From: Azospirillum brasilense
GTDB lineage: Bacteria > Pseudomonadota > Alphaproteobacteria > Azospirillales > Azospirillaceae
Reading direction: 5' to 3'
Length of the DNA: 64,000 bases
Assembly (NCBI RefSeq): GCF_007827795.1
Contig: NZ_VITI01000019.1
Coordinates: 22,625 to 86,624, forward strand
In this document: in pieces, positions 9,842 through 18,640 of the stretch
How positions within the stretch are numbered: position 1 is the stretch's first letter
Layout: the number at the start of each line of letters is the position of its first letter
Made by a program: the position numbers and the translations under genes
The notes under the pieces: model-generated
Databases searched by the model: none
What the model saw: the letters and a program-made list of their open reading frames with translations, nothing else
Told to the model about the DNA's origin: nothing

Positions 9842-10217
9842 GGCTGTTGCGGTCGCCCGTCTCGTCGGAGACCTGGAAGGGCTTGCCGACGTAGAAGGCC
9901 TGGCAACGCTTGCCGCCGGACAGGCGGGTCAGTCCGGCTTCCCACTCCTGCCCGCGCGGGCCGAGGATGCGCAGTTTCAACTGGTCGAGCAGCGGGAAGA
10001 TCTGATAGCCCTCGAGGTCGAGCGGCTCTCCCTTCGCGGAAAAGGCGTCCTGGTTCAGCGTGAGGGTCTTGCCGTTGAGGTCCAGCTTGACATCCTGCGC
10101 CCACGGGCAGCCGCCGCCGGCGGGCTTGTCGCTGGCCGCGGCCGGGTCCACGGTCAGAACCGCCGGGACGAGGGCACAGGTCAAGGCGAGCGCGCAGATG
10201 TTCAAGGTGCTTTTCAT
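9825..10217 (-). CDS. Secreted hypothetical protein
   Basis: A 130-aa protein with a clear signal peptide (MKSTLNICALALTCALVPAV..., likely cleavage after AAA near residue 28). The mature part is about 100 aa and contains two Cys (near 37 and 105) that could form a disulfide. No family is recognised. An alternative ATG at 10235, six codons earlier, arises from an 18-base tandem duplication and would give MKSTLP before the same Met. It is convergent and overlaps the acetyltransferase gene by 17 bases. Confidence 0.65.
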   Translation of the reverse strand: MKSTLNICALALTCALVPAVLTVDPAAASDKPAGGGCPWAQDVKLDLNGKTLTLNQDAFSAKGEPLDLEGYQIFPLLDQLKLRILGPRGQEWEAGLTRLSGGKRCQAFYVGKPFQVSDETGDRNSLILVR

Positions 10218-10239
10218 CGGCAAAGTGCTTTTCATGGGC
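10204..10239 (-). repeat. 18-base tandem duplication over a start codon
   Basis: Two adjacent 18-base units (10204-10221 and 10222-10239) differ at two positions, and each contains a start codon followed by AAAAGCAC on the minus strand. The duplication is in frame and adds six codons. Confidence 0.7.
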
Positions 10240-10433
10240 GGGACGCGGTCCTCGCGCTGAATACCCCGGTATGCTTCGGGGCGATGGATGCAGCATAATT
10301 TTAGCAAAAGTGAAATGCAACGCGGGGCTTCTCGTGGGTGGGTTGCGGGAACGGCAGGACTTGTGACAAATCCGGCAGCGGGTCCGCATGGTCCACCGGC
10401 TTCCAGTACCCCTCTCACCATCGGTCACTTCCC

Positions 10434-12215
10434 ATGGCGACGATCATCGAGGCCCTTCTGGCCGCCATCGAGCATCACCAGTCGGGCCGTCTGGCCGAGG
10501 CGGCGACGCTCTATGGACGGATTCTGGAGGCCGATCCAGAGCAGCCCGATGCCGCCCAGTTTCTGGGCGTGCTTTACGCGCAGGTGGGGCGTCCGGCGGA
10601 TGGAGCGTGCCTGTTGCGCCGGGCGCTGGCGCTGCGGCCCGACTCGGCGGGCGGGCAATCCAACCTGGCCGGGGCGCTTCAGACCATGGGCGACGCGGCG
10701 GGGGCGGAGGCCGGTTACACCCGCGCCCTGCGGCTGGACCCGTTGCTCGCCGACGCCCACGCCAGCCGGGCCGGCGCCCTGCGCGACCTGAACCGGGTGC
10801 CGGAGGCCGCCTGCTCGGCGCAGCGGGCGCTGGCGCTTCTTCCAGCCTCGGCGGAGGCCTTGGTGAACCTCGCCGAAACGGCCCTGGCCGGACGGCGGGC
10901 GGAGGACGCGGAGCGGGCGGCCCGCCGCGCCGCCGCGCTGGCGCCGGGATCGTCGGCGGCCTTGATGATGCTCGGCTCCGCCTGCGCGGCGCGGAAGCGC
11001 TGGGACGAGGCGGAGGCCGCCTACCGCGCGGCGTTGGACCTCGCCCCCGGTTATGGCGCGGCGTGGGGAAATCTGGGGTCGCTGCTCGCCGGGCAGGGCA
11101 GGTTCGACGAGGCGCTGGAGGCCTTTGCCACGGCCGAGAGGCACGGCTTTTCCGGCCCGTCCCTGTGGGCGGCGCGCGGCAACGCGCTGCTCGCCATGGC
11201 CCGACCGGTGGAGGCGCTCGCCGATTTCGACCGGGTGCTGGACGTACGACCCCACGACGCCGGGATGCGCTGGAACCGCGGCTTCGTCCGGTTGCTGGCC
11301 GGGGATTGCGAGGGCGGTTGGCCGGAGTTCGACTGGCGCCGCCACGACGCGCGGGCGGAACCGCCGTGGCGCCGCTTCGTGCAGCCCACCTGGAGCGGCG
11401 GCGACATCGCCGGGCGCACCATTCTGCTCTATGCCGAGCAGGGGATGGGCGACACCCTGCAGTTTGTCCGCTACGTCCCACTGGTGGCGGAGCGCGGGGC
11501 GCGGGTGATCCTTGAGGTGCAGCAGCCCTTGATGAGCGTGCTGGCGGGCTTGCCGGGAGTGAAGCAGTTGATCGCCCGCGGCGATCCGTTGCCGGACTTC
11601 GATCTGGAATGCCCGCTGATGAGCCTGCCGCGTGTCTTCGGTACCAAGCTGGACGACGTGCCCGCCGCCGTGCCGTATCTGCGCCCCGATCCGCAGCGCG
11701 CCGCCGCCTGGAGCGAGCGGCTGGCGGGCGGGCAACTGGCGGCCAGGCCGGGGCTGCGGGTCGGGCTGGTCTGGGCGGGCAACCCGCGCTTTCCCGGCGA
11801 CGCGCTGCGCTCGCCCCGGCTGGCCGGGCTGCGGCCGGTGCTGGACGTGCCGGGCGTGCGCGTCTTCGGGCTTCAGAAGGGGCCGGGGCGGGAGGATCTG
11901 GAGGGGGTGGGCATGCCGGCGTCCTTCACCGACCTCGGGCCGGAGATCGCCGATTTCGCCGACACCGCGGCGATCATGGCCAACCTGGACCTCGTGATCT
12001 CCTCCTGCACCGGGCCGGCGCATCTGGCCGGGGCGCTGGGGGTGCCGGTCTGGGTGGTGCTGCCGCTCTCGCCGGACTGGCGCTGGCTGCTGGGGCGCGA
12101 CGACAGCCCCTGGTACCCCACCGCCCGGCTGTTCCGCCAGACGCGCGTCGGCGACTGGACGGAGGTGGCCGGGCGCGTCGCCGACGCGCTGCGGACCGCG
12201 GCTCTTACGACTTGA
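10434..12215 (+). CDS. TPR protein with C-terminal GT9-like glycosyltransferase domain
   Basis: A 593-aa soluble protein. Residues 1 to about 290 are consecutive TPR helical pairs. From about 320 a glycosyltransferase-B-like domain begins (YAEQGMGDTLQFVRY), passes through SCTGPAHLAGALG, the equivalent of the heptosyltransferase nucleotide-sugar site, and ends with DSPWYPTARLFRQ. The ATG at 10434 is the first with typical coding sequence. The paralogue at 50791 has the same architecture. Its stop overlaps the convergent hook gene by 11 bases. TPR-GT fusions often modify proteins. Flagellar glycosylation is suggested by the neighbour only. Donor and acceptor are unknown. Confidence 0.85.
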   Translation: MATIIEALLAAIEHHQSGRLAEAATLYGRILEADPEQPDAAQFLGVLYAQVGRPADGACLLRRALALRPDSAGGQSNLAGALQTMGDAAGAEAGYTRALRLDPLLADAHASRAGALRDLNRVPEAACSAQRALALLPASAEALVNLAETALAGRRAEDAERAARRAAALAPGSSAALMMLGSACAARKRWDEAEAAYRAALDLAPGYGAAWGNLGSLLAGQGRFDEALEAFATAERHGFSGPSLWAARGNALLAMARPVEALADFDRVLDVRPHDAGMRWNRGFVRLLAGDCEGGWPEFDWRRHDARAEPPWRRFVQPTWSGGDIAGRTILLYAEQGMGDTLQFVRYVPLVAERGARVILEVQQPLMSVLAGLPGVKQLIARGDPLPDFDLECPLMSLPRVFGTKLDDVPAAVPYLRPDPQRAAAWSERLAGGQLAARPGLRVGLVWAGNPRFPGDALRSPRLAGLRPVLDVPGVRVFGLQKGPGREDLEGVGMPASFTDLGPEIADFADTAAIMANLDLVISSCTGPAHLAGALGVPVWVVLPLSPDWRWLLGRDDSPWYPTARLFRQTRVGDWTEVAGRVADALRTAALTT

Positions 12216-13575
12216 GAGTGATCGTCGCCTGGGTCATCTCGTCGGCGGTGGACACCAGCTTGGAGGCGGCGGAGTAGGTGCGCTGCGCCTGGATCAGCGT
12301 GGTGAACTGCTCCTCGATCTTGACGTTGGAGCCCTCGACGCTGGCCGTGCTCAGCGACGCCCCGACGGTCTTCGGCGCGCTGGTGCCGGTTTCGTTGGTC
12401 AGGTTGCCGAAGGAGTTCAGGCGGATGGCGCCCGAATTGGCGCTGGTCCGGAACATGGTGCCGGACACGCTTTCCAGATCGGTCGGGTTGATCACCGTCG
12501 CGTCGGGGATGCGGTAGATGTAGCGCTGCTTCCCGCCCTGGAAGTTGGCGGCGACGAAGCCGTCCGCGGTCAGCTCCGCCCCCTGATAGGTGCCGGCGCG
12601 GATGCCGTTGTTGCCCTGGACGATGCCCAGATCCATGCCGGCGATGGTCGTGATGGAATTGTTCATCTTCCCGTAGGAGCCGAGATCCAGCGTCGTCTGG
12701 GCGAAGTCGCCGCCGGGATTCAGCGTCAGGGTCACCGGGGCGCCGGTGTCGCCGCCGGTCAGCGTGCCGTTGCGGGCGAAGTTCAGCGTGCCGAGCGATT
12801 GCCACGTGGTGGGGTCGTTCACGTTGCCATTGCCCACCGGTTTGCCGTCGGCGCCGATGACGCCGGCGTTGAAGACCTGCCATGTCGAGGTGCCGTCCTC
12901 CGCCTGCCCGGTCTTCAGGAAGCGCAGGGCCATCGCCCCGTCGGCGCCGTTATTGTCCACCATGTTCAGAACGACGCCGGTGGTGTTGGCCGTGGTGATC
13001 TGGCCGGTCACGGGGGCTTGGTCGTACGGCAGGTTGAGGTTCAGCGACGCCTGGGTCGAGGCCTCCCGGTAGTCCTGCAACCCGCTCAGCGAAACCGGGG
13101 TCATGCTGCTCAGGCTGCCGAAGGAGCCGGTGCCGCTGGCGGGGTCGAGCTTGAAACCCATCAGCGCCTTGCCGGCGCCGTTCACCAGACGGCCCTCCTT
13201 GTCGGGAGAGAAGTCGCCGGACCGTGTCAGGAAGACCGAATCGTCGCTCGTCCGGGTCGCGGTCGCGGTCGTACCGGCCTGGGCATCCAGGTCCTGGACG
13301 AGGAAGAAGCCGTTGCCGACGATGGCCGCGTTGGTGGTGACGCCGGTCTGGGTGACGGTGCCGCCACTGTGGTCCAACCGCTCGAAGGCGCGGACACCGT
13401 TGCCGGGGTCCTTGTTGCCGCTGCGGTCGCTCAGCACGAAATCGGCGAACTGGGTCTCCGACGCCTTGAAGCCGGACGTGGAGGCGTTCGCGATGTTGTT
13501 CGAAATGGTGCCCAGGGCGCGGTTCTGCGCCGTCAGCCCGAGAACGCCATTGTTGAAGATCGTGGTGATGCCCAT
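12205..13575 (-). CDS. flgE: Flagellar hook protein
   Basis: Forms the extracellular hook linking the flagellar rod to the filament. The 456 aa carry the FlgE/F/G N-terminal helix with the rod signature GLTAQNRALGTISNNIANAST (residues about 13-33 with one Asn pair) and the C-terminal partner helix QAQRTYSAASKLVSTADEM. The middle is the variable hook D1/D2 region. The length and the GNGFFLVQD motif fit FlgE better than the shorter FlgF or FlgG. A sigma-54 promoter lies about 60 bases upstream, and no other flagellar gene is adjacent. Confidence 0.88.
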   Translation of the reverse strand: MGITTIFNNGVLGLTAQNRALGTISNNIANASTSGFKASETQFADFVLSDRSGNKDPGNGVRAFERLDHSGGTVTQTGVTTNAAIVGNGFFLVQDLDAQAGTTATATRTSDDSVFLTRSGDFSPDKEGRLVNGAGKALMGFKLDPASGTGSFGSLSSMTPVSLSGLQDYREASTQASLNLNLPYDQAPVTGQITTANTTGVVLNMVDNNGADGAMALRFLKTGQAEDGTSTWQVFNAGVIGADGKPVGNGNVNDPTTWQSLGTLNFARNGTLTGGDTGAPVTLTLNPGGDFAQTTLDLGSYGKMNNSITTIAGMDLGIVQGNNGIRAGTYQGAELTADGFVAANFQGGKQRYIYRIPDATVINPTDLESVSGTMFRTSANSGAIRLNSFGNLTNETGTSAPKTVGASLSTASVEGSNVKIEEQFTTLIQAQRTYSAASKLVSTADEMTQATITLKS

Positions 13576-13633
13576 GGTCCGGCCGCCTCATTCCCGTCGA
13601 CGCGCGTCCGTTGGAACGCACCGCGCAAAGAAC

Positions 13634-13649
13634 TGCAACCGTCGTGCCA
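13634..13649 (-). promoter_or_regulatory. Sigma-54 promoter of flgE
   Basis: The minus strand reads TGGCACG-ACGG-TTGCA, an exact match to the RpoN consensus TGGCACG-N4-TTGCA with the invariant GG and GC correctly spaced. The predicted transcript start is roughly 45-50 bases before the flgE ATG. Confidence 0.85.
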
Positions 13650-13760
13650 AAAGGCGAAAGAGGGCTTTGTGCGGCCCTCAGGGCGATGGGATGGGCAGAA
13701 ATTTCCCGGCGGACTTGGCTCTTCACCGTCCGCTGGGCAGCTTTCGCCCACCCGGCACCT

Positions 13761-13788
13761 TCAATCGACCGGCCTCAATCGACCGGTT
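13761..13788 (-). repeat. 14-base tandem repeat over the carbonic anhydrase stop
   Basis: TCAATCGACCGG is repeated with period 14 (13761 and 13775). The second copy includes the stop codon of the carbonic anhydrase gene, and the first lies just beyond it. It is probably a slippage duplication without function. Confidence 0.6.
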
Positions 13789-14467
13789 CGAACATCTTGG
13801 TCTGGGAGTTGATGGCCCACAGGTCGCCGCTGTCCAGGTCGAACCACCAGCCATGCAGCTCCAGCGTTCCGGCCTCCACCCGCTCGCGGACGAAGGGGAA
13901 GGTCATCAGGTTGTCGACCGACGTGCGGACGGCGGCGCGCTCGATTACGTCGGGCTTCTGCTGAAGACGCTCGAACTCGGCCTTGCGCCGCTCCTCGTCG
14001 GTATCCCCCTGGGCGGGCGGGATGTAGGGATCGAGCGCCGCGCTGGCGATGGACACCCAGGGCGACACGAAGTCGTTCTGGTCCGGTTCGCCCTTGCGCA
14101 GACGGATCAGCCCCTGGATGCCGCCGCACAGGGCGTGGCCAAGGACGATGACGTGGCTGACCTGAAGCACCCGCACCGCGTATTCGATGGCCGCCGAGGT
14201 GCCGTGGTAGCTGCCGTCCGGCTGGTAGGGCGGGACGAGGTTGGCGACGTTGCGGACGACGAACATCTCGCCCGGCTCCGCCTGGGTCAGCAGCGCCGGA
14301 TCGACGCGGCTGTCGGAGCAGCCGATCATCAGGATCTTCGGCTTCTGCCCCTCCTCGACGAGCTGACGCATGCTGTCGGGCCGGCGCTCGTAGTAACGGG
14401 CGCGGAAACCTTTCATCCCGGCGAGAAGCTGACGAATCGGAACGTCCTGGTCGCGGGTGTGTGGCAT
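13775..14467 (-). CDS. Beta-class carbonic anhydrase
   Basis: Interconverts CO2 and bicarbonate. The 230-aa protein has the zinc-binding residues of the beta class: Cys50 and Asp52 in CSDSRVDP, and His111 and Cys114 in GHALCGG. The Asp52/Arg54 dyad is intact. The N-terminus is RQLLAGMKGFR, typical of bacterial plant-type enzymes. No signal peptide is present, so it is cytosolic. It lies downstream of ubiX on the same strand with a 57-base gap. Supply of bicarbonate to carboxylases such as PurK is a plausible role but is inferred. Confidence 0.95.
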   Translation of the reverse strand: MPHTRDQDVPIRQLLAGMKGFRARYYERRPDSMRQLVEEGQKPKILMIGCSDSRVDPALLTQAEPGEMFVVRNVANLVPPYQPDGSYHGTSAAIEYAVRVLQVSHVIVLGHALCGGIQGLIRLRKGEPDQNDFVSPWVSIASAALDPYIPPAQGDTDEERRKAEFERLQQKPDVIERAAVRTSVDNLMTFPFVRERVEAGTLELHGWWFDLDSGDLWAINSQTKMFEPVD

Positions 14468-14524
14468 CGTTCTGATACCCCTCTTCGGTCGGGATTTAGC
14501 GGATGCGGTATAGCCCAGGCCGGG

Positions 14525-15118
14525 TCATGTTTCCAGAACCTCCGCAGGCGCCGGCTCGCCCCAGCGGCGGACGATGCCCGCGTCCAGCCCGAACAGGTCG
14601 AGCGCCCGTCCCACGGTGTGGTCCACCAGATCGTCGATGGTTTGCGGGCGGTTGTAGAAGGCGGGGACCGGCGGGGCGATCACCGCGCCCATCTCGGCCA
14701 GCTGGGTCATCGTGCGCAGGTGCCCGAGATGCAGCGGCGTCTCGCGCACCATCAACACCAGCGGGCGCCGCTCCTTCAGCGTGACGTCGGCGGCGCGGGT
14801 CAGCAGGGTGGAGGTCACGCCCGTGGCGATCTCGCTCATCGTGCGGACGGAGCAGGGGGCGACGATCATGCCCATGGCGCGGAAGCTGCCGCTGGCGATG
14901 GCCGCGCCGATGTCGGCGGCGGCGTAGGACACGTCGGCCAGAGCGCGCAGCTCCGCCACCTTCATGTCCGTCTCATGGGCCAGGGTGACCTCGGCGGAGC
15001 GGCTGACGACGAGGTGCGATTCGACGCCGGACCGGCGCAGCACGGACAGAAGCCGGATGCCCAGGATCACGCCCGAGGCTCCGCTGATGCCGACGACAAG
15101 ACGGGAGGGTGCAGTCAT
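14525..15118 (-). CDS. ubiX: Flavin prenyltransferase
   Basis: Makes prenylated FMN, the cofactor of UbiD-type decarboxylases, using dimethylallyl phosphate. The 197-aa protein has the FMN-binding GISGASGVILG loop (residues 10-20), the SRSAEVTLAHE segment, and the later PCSVRTMSEIATG and RETPLHLGHLRTM motifs of UbiX/Pad1. The ATG at 15118 aligns with the family, and upstream in-frame codons are Arg/Pro-rich. No ubiD is in the window. It is upstream of carbonic anhydrase. Confidence 0.95.
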   Translation of the reverse strand: MTAPSRLVVGISGASGVILGIRLLSVLRRSGVESHLVVSRSAEVTLAHETDMKVAELRALADVSYAAADIGAAIASGSFRAMGMIVAPCSVRTMSEIATGVTSTLLTRAADVTLKERRPLVLMVRETPLHLGHLRTMTQLAEMGAVIAPPVPAFYNRPQTIDDLVDHTVGRALDLFGLDAGIVRRWGEPAPAEVLET

Positions 15119-15211
15119 GCCGAAGAAGTAGCGCGCGGGCGGTGTGTCGTCCAGAGCGCGGTCTTCGCGCGCCGCGCGCCGGGGCGGAGGGACGGGCCGC
15201 TCCCGGCGCAC

Positions 15212-15249
15212 AAAAGCAAAAAGCCCCCCTCCCGCCGGGGGAGAGGGGC
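15212..15249 (-). terminator. Terminator after trcR
   Basis: GCCCCCCTCCC (15223-15233) pairs with GGGGGAGAGGGGC (15237-15249) with one mismatch. The A run at 15218-15222 is a T-tract on the minus strand. It lies about 14 bases beyond the trcR stop. Confidence 0.75.
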
Positions 15250-15262
15250 CGGGGAAGCGGCG

Positions 15263-15880
15263 TCAGCGCGCCTCCTGCCGTTCCGAATAGGACGACTCGT
15301 CGCCGTAGCCGTCTTCGCCGTCCTGCGCCTCGCGCTCCTCCTGGGACAGCGGAACGCCGCCGCGGCGGACGGCCAGGGCCAGCGCCTCCTCCAGCTCGCG
15401 CTGGGTGCACAGGCCGAGCAGCACCGGATTGCGCGGCTTGATGTTCGGGGCGTTCCAGTGCGTGCGGTCGCGCACCGCCGCGATGGTCGGCTTGGTCGTA
15501 CCGATCAGGCGGCAGAGCTGGGCGTCCGACAGCTCCGGATGGTGCTTCAGCAGCCAGGAAATGGCGTCCGGCTTGTCGCCGCGCTTGGTGATCGGGGTGT
15601 AGCGCGGCCCCTTGGACCGGGCCGCCGGCAGCGGCAGGTCGGGGACCAGCAGCTTCAGGCGCAGATCCTGGTTGCGCTCGCAGCGTTCGATCTCGCCCTT
15701 GGTCAACTGACCGTTGGCCACCGGGTCCAGCCCGACCATGCCGACCGCCACCTCGCCATCGGCGATGGCCTGGACCTCCAGGGAATGCAGGCCGCAGAAG
15801 GCGGCGATCTGCTCGAAGGTCAAGGATGTGTTCTCGACCAGCCAGACGGCCGTCGCTTTCGGCATTAAGGGCAGTGCCAT
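15263..15880 (-). CDS. trcR: DUF1013 protein, TrcR-type transcriptional regulator
   Basis: A 205-aa alphaproteobacterial protein of the DUF1013 family, which current family naming calls TrcR, a cell-cycle-associated transcription regulator. The N-terminus (MPKATAVWLVENTSLTFEQI) and the LSDAQLCRLIGTTKPTIAAV segment near residue 115-135 both look like helix-turn-helix units (LTFEQIAAFCGLHSLEVQAI and the latter). The tail is acidic. The ATG at 15880 matches the family N-terminus. A hairpin sits 23-55 bases upstream of the start. The regulon is not deducible here. Confidence 0.9.
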   Translation of the reverse strand: MALPLMPKATAVWLVENTSLTFEQIAAFCGLHSLEVQAIADGEVAVGMVGLDPVANGQLTKGEIERCERNQDLRLKLLVPDLPLPAARSKGPRYTPITKRGDKPDAISWLLKHHPELSDAQLCRLIGTTKPTIAAVRDRTHWNAPNIKPRNPVLLGLCTQRELEEALALAVRRGGVPLSQEEREAQDGEDGYGDESSYSERQEAR

Positions 15881-15902
15881 CGTCCCTCCTGACAACTCCA
15901 AC

Positions 15903-15935
15903 CCGATCGCACCCGCTGGCGGGTGGCGCGATCGG
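15903..15935 (-). promoter_or_regulatory. Nested hairpin in trcR leader
   Basis: CCGATCGC (15903-15910) pairs with GCGATCGG (15928-15935), and ACCC/GGGT pair inside the loop. It lies just upstream of the trcR start and may affect its transcription or translation. Confidence 0.4.
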
Positions 15936-16201
15936 CCATACTTTACCGGATGGTCCCGAGCTTCGCCCTCCATATAGGGCCGGAACCGGTCGATGTAAGC
16001 GTGCTCGGGCAGGCGGCCGGGAAAACCCGGACACCGATCCTTCTGCTAACCGTCTTGGCGCGCTTTAGCAAGCCCACCCGGCTGTCCGGGAACAAGAATG
16101 AAGCGAAAAAAATGCTTGAAAGGGAATTCCCGGCTGTGAAACCGGGGAATGCCCTTCGCAATCCAATGGTTCGCGGGTGCAGCGACGGTCAGCCCCCGGC
16201 C
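15936..16201. other. Non-coding gap between trcR and the quinone oxidoreductase gene
   Basis: About 266 bases with no convincing gene. It contains the palindrome GGGAATTCCC near 16121 and a short A-rich stretch near 16107. It probably holds the trcR promoter and the 3' end of the oxidoreductase transcript, but no consensus promoter was found. Confidence 0.5.
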
Positions 16202-17206
16202 TCAGGCCACCGTCATGACGATCTTGCCGATGTGCGCGCTCGATTCCATCAGGGCGTGCGCCTCGGCCGCCTGCTCCAGCGTGAAGACCTTGTGGATCAC
16301 CGGCTTGACCGTACCGCCTTCCAGCAGCGGCCAGACCTTCTCGCGCAGGGCGGCGGCGATGCGGCCCTTCTCCTCGACCGAGCGGGCGCGCAGGGTCGAG
16401 CCGGTGAGGGTCAGACGCTTGGTCATCACCGGGAACATGTTGATGGAGACCTTCGGCCCCTGGAGGAAGGCGATGGAGACATGCCGCCCGTCCGGGGCCA
16501 TGATGCCGATGTCGCGGGCGATGTAGTCGCCGCCGACCATGTCCAGCACCACGTCGACGCCGCGCCCGTCCGTCTCCTTCTGGATGACGGCGGCGAAGTC
16601 CTCGGTCTTGTAGTCGATGGCGCGGTCGGCCCCGAGTTCCTCGCAGGCGCGGCACTTCTCGGCGCTGCCGGCGGTGGTGAAGACCTTGGCGCCGAAGGCT
16701 TTGGCGAGTTGGATGGCCGTGGTGCCGATGCCGCTGGAGCCGCCATGGACCAGCAGGGTCTCGCCGGGTTTCAGCGCGCCGCGCTCGAACACGTTGGTCC
16801 AGACGGTGAAGAAGGTTTCCGGAACGGCGGCGGCCTCGACCATGCCGTAGCCTTTCGGGACGGGCAGGAGCTGCGGCGCCGGAACCACGCAGTACTGGGC
16901 ATAGCCGCCGCCGGCGATCAGGGCGCAGACCGCGTCGTCGGCGGCCCACTCCATGACGCCCTCGCCCAAGGCGACGACGCGCCCGGCGATCTCCAGGCCG
17001 GGCAGGTCGGAGGCCCCCGGCGGCGGGTCGTAGCGGCCCTGGCGCTGCAGCATGTCCGGACGGTTGACGCCCGCCGCCTCCACCGCCACCAGCACCTCGC
17101 CGGGGCCGGGCACCGGGGCTGGGCGCTGCACGGTGCGCAGGACCTCCGGGCCGCCGGGTTGCGAAATCTCCACGCAGGTCATGCTGTCCGGCAGGGCGAT
17201 GCCCAT
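16202..17206 (-). CDS. NAD(P)H:quinone oxidoreductase, PIG3/QOR type
   Basis: Zinc-free medium-chain dehydrogenase/reductase of 334 aa that reduces quinones with NADPH. The N-terminal GroES-like domain has AAGVNRPDMLQRQGRYDPPPG, shortened here to its key NRPD and GRY residues. The Rossmann domain carries LLVHGGSSGIGTTAIQLAK-type sequence near residues 145-163. No catalytic zinc Cys/His set is present. The ATG at 17206 matches the PIG3 family N-terminus (MTCVEISQPGGPEVL). It is divergent from a DUF1192 gene, an arrangement common in alphaproteobacteria. Confidence 0.93.
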   Translation of the reverse strand: MGIALPDSMTCVEISQPGGPEVLRTVQRPAPVPGPGEVLVAVEAAGVNRPDMLQRQGRYDPPPGASDLPGLEIAGRVVALGEGVMEWAADDAVCALIAGGGYAQYCVVPAPQLLPVPKGYGMVEAAAVPETFFTVWTNVFERGALKPGETLLVHGGSSGIGTTAIQLAKAFGAKVFTTAGSAEKCRACEELGADRAIDYKTEDFAAVIQKETDGRGVDVVLDMVGGDYIARDIGIMAPDGRHVSIAFLQGPKVSINMFPVMTKRLTLTGSTLRARSVEEKGRIAAALREKVWPLLEGGTVKPVIHKVFTLEQAAEAHALMESSAHIGKIVMTVA

Positions 17207-17412
17207 GGTGTCTTCCCCATTCCTCGTTGACGCGGCGTCCACCGATCCGATCCGGTCGTCTCCAATCCAGGCGGCCGGGCCGTTTGTGTCCGCAGGCGTC
17301 CAAAGTTAGAATTCCGCACCGGCGCTGACAAGCACGCCCCGCCGGCCTTTCCGATGGGCGGGAAGCGGACGGCGCGGGGCAGGGATGCGCGGATGCGGGA
17401 GGACGAGCCCCT

Positions 17413-17601
17413 ATGGACATCGATGATCTGGAGCCGCGCAAGACCAAGCCGGCGCTGAAGGACCTGAGCGCGCTGGGCGTGGCGGAACTGAAGGACTACA
17501 TCGCCAAGCTGGAGGCCGAGATCTCCCGCGCCCGCGCGGCCATTGCCGCCAAGGAGGCGCAGAAGAACGCCGCGGAGGCCTTCTTCAGGAAGCCGTCCTG
17601 A
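17413..17601 (+). CDS. DUF1192 family protein
   Basis: A 62-aa protein beginning MDIDDLEPRK, followed by the conserved LSALGVAELKDYIAKLEAEI helix (DUF1192 signature) and a coiled-coil tail with Ala and Lys. Function is unknown. Its position divergent from the quinone oxidoreductase is conserved in many alphaproteobacteria. Confidence 0.9.
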   Translation: MDIDDLEPRKTKPALKDLSALGVAELKDYIAKLEAEISRARAAIAAKEAQKNAAEAFFRKPS

Positions 17602-17608
17602 GAATGGG

Positions 17609-17639
17609 AAAAGCCCCTCGCCCGGGATGGGAGAGGGGC
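17609..17639 (-). terminator. Terminator of the DUF2189 gene
   Basis: GCCCCTC (17613-17619) and GAGGGGC (17633-17639) form a stem. The A run at 17609-17612 serves as the minus-strand T-tract. It sits between two convergent genes and may act on both. Confidence 0.65.
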
Positions 17640-17655
17640 ATCGGGCTGAATGACC

Positions 17656-18495
17656 TCAATCCGCGCCGACCAGATCGCGGTAGCAGTGCCAGGAGGCATG
17701 ACCGATCAGCGGCAGGGCCAGCGCTAGGCCGAGGAAGCCGGTGACCATCCCCGCCGCCGTGAACAGCACGATCAGGAAGGCCCAGCCGGCCATGGTCCGC
17801 AGATTCGCGCGCAGCACCGCGACGCTGGTCGCCATGGCGGTGAAGCTGTCGGTCTCGCGGTCCAGCAGCATCGGGATCGACACCACGCTGACGGCGAAGA
17901 CCGCCGTGGCGATGACGCCACCGACGATGGTGCCGGTCAGCAGGAACGGGATCGTCTGGGCCGAGAAGAAGATGCGGTCGACCAGCTGGTCGAAGGCCGG
18001 CGGTTCCGTCGCGAAGAACAGCGCGAACAAGAGGAAGGCGATCCGTATCCAGGCCAGCATGGCCAGCATCAGCGCCAGCCCGATCCCGGCGATCTGCACG
18101 CCGTTGCGGCGGTAGGCCCCGACGACCTTCATCAAGGTCGGCGTTTCCCCCCGCTCCAGCAGGCGGCTGGTCTCGTAGAGGCCGACGGCGAACACCGGCC
18201 CCAGCAGCATGAAGCCCGCCGCCATCGGCAGAACCAGATACTGCATGTCCTGCATCGACAGAACCGCCACAAGCGCGAGGCTGGACAAGACCGCCAGCAG
18301 GCCGTAAGCGGCGCTGATCGTGGGGCTGGCGCGCATGTCGCGCCAGCCGGCGCTCAGCCACACCCAGGGGCGGTCGACGTCGACGCTGCGGATTCGCGGA
18401 AGATAGGATGCCGGCTTGTGGAATTCGGAGGGTTCTTTGCGCCGGACCGGTCGATGGAATTGGGACGCACCGCGGTGAGACGACATGTCGACCAT
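17656..18495 (-). CDS. DUF2189 family integral membrane protein
   Basis: A 279-aa protein. A soluble N-terminus of about 60 residues (PRIRSVDVDRPWVWLSAGWRD) precedes at least five hydrophobic segments, near residues 65-85, 90-112, 135-155, 165-200 and 225-265. The start PRIR-V and WLSAGWRDMRASP are typical of DUF2189. An in-frame Met three residues later is an alternative start. Function is unknown. It is divergent from the DUF4169 region. Confidence 0.85.
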   Translation of the reverse strand: MVDMSSHRGASQFHRPVRRKEPSEFHKPASYLPRIRSVDVDRPWVWLSAGWRDMRASPTISAAYGLLAVLSSLALVAVLSMQDMQYLVLPMAAGFMLLGPVFAVGLYETSRLLERGETPTLMKVVGAYRRNGVQIAGIGLALMLAMLAWIRIAFLLFALFFATEPPAFDQLVDRIFFSAQTIPFLLTGTIVGGVIATAVFAVSVVSIPMLLDRETDSFTAMATSVAVLRANLRTMAGWAFLIVLFTAAGMVTGFLGLALALPLIGHASWHCYRDLVGAD

Positions 18496-18640
18496 GTTGA
18501 TGGTCCTCCCCTTTGCCCATTGCGCCTCTCGTGAGGGGGGAGTGTAGCAAAGCGGACCGCTGCGTTCCAGATTGTCTTATGGACGAATTGTTTGAATGCC
18601 TAATTGTCACAAAAGCGATACCAAAGCACGAGCTTGGCGG

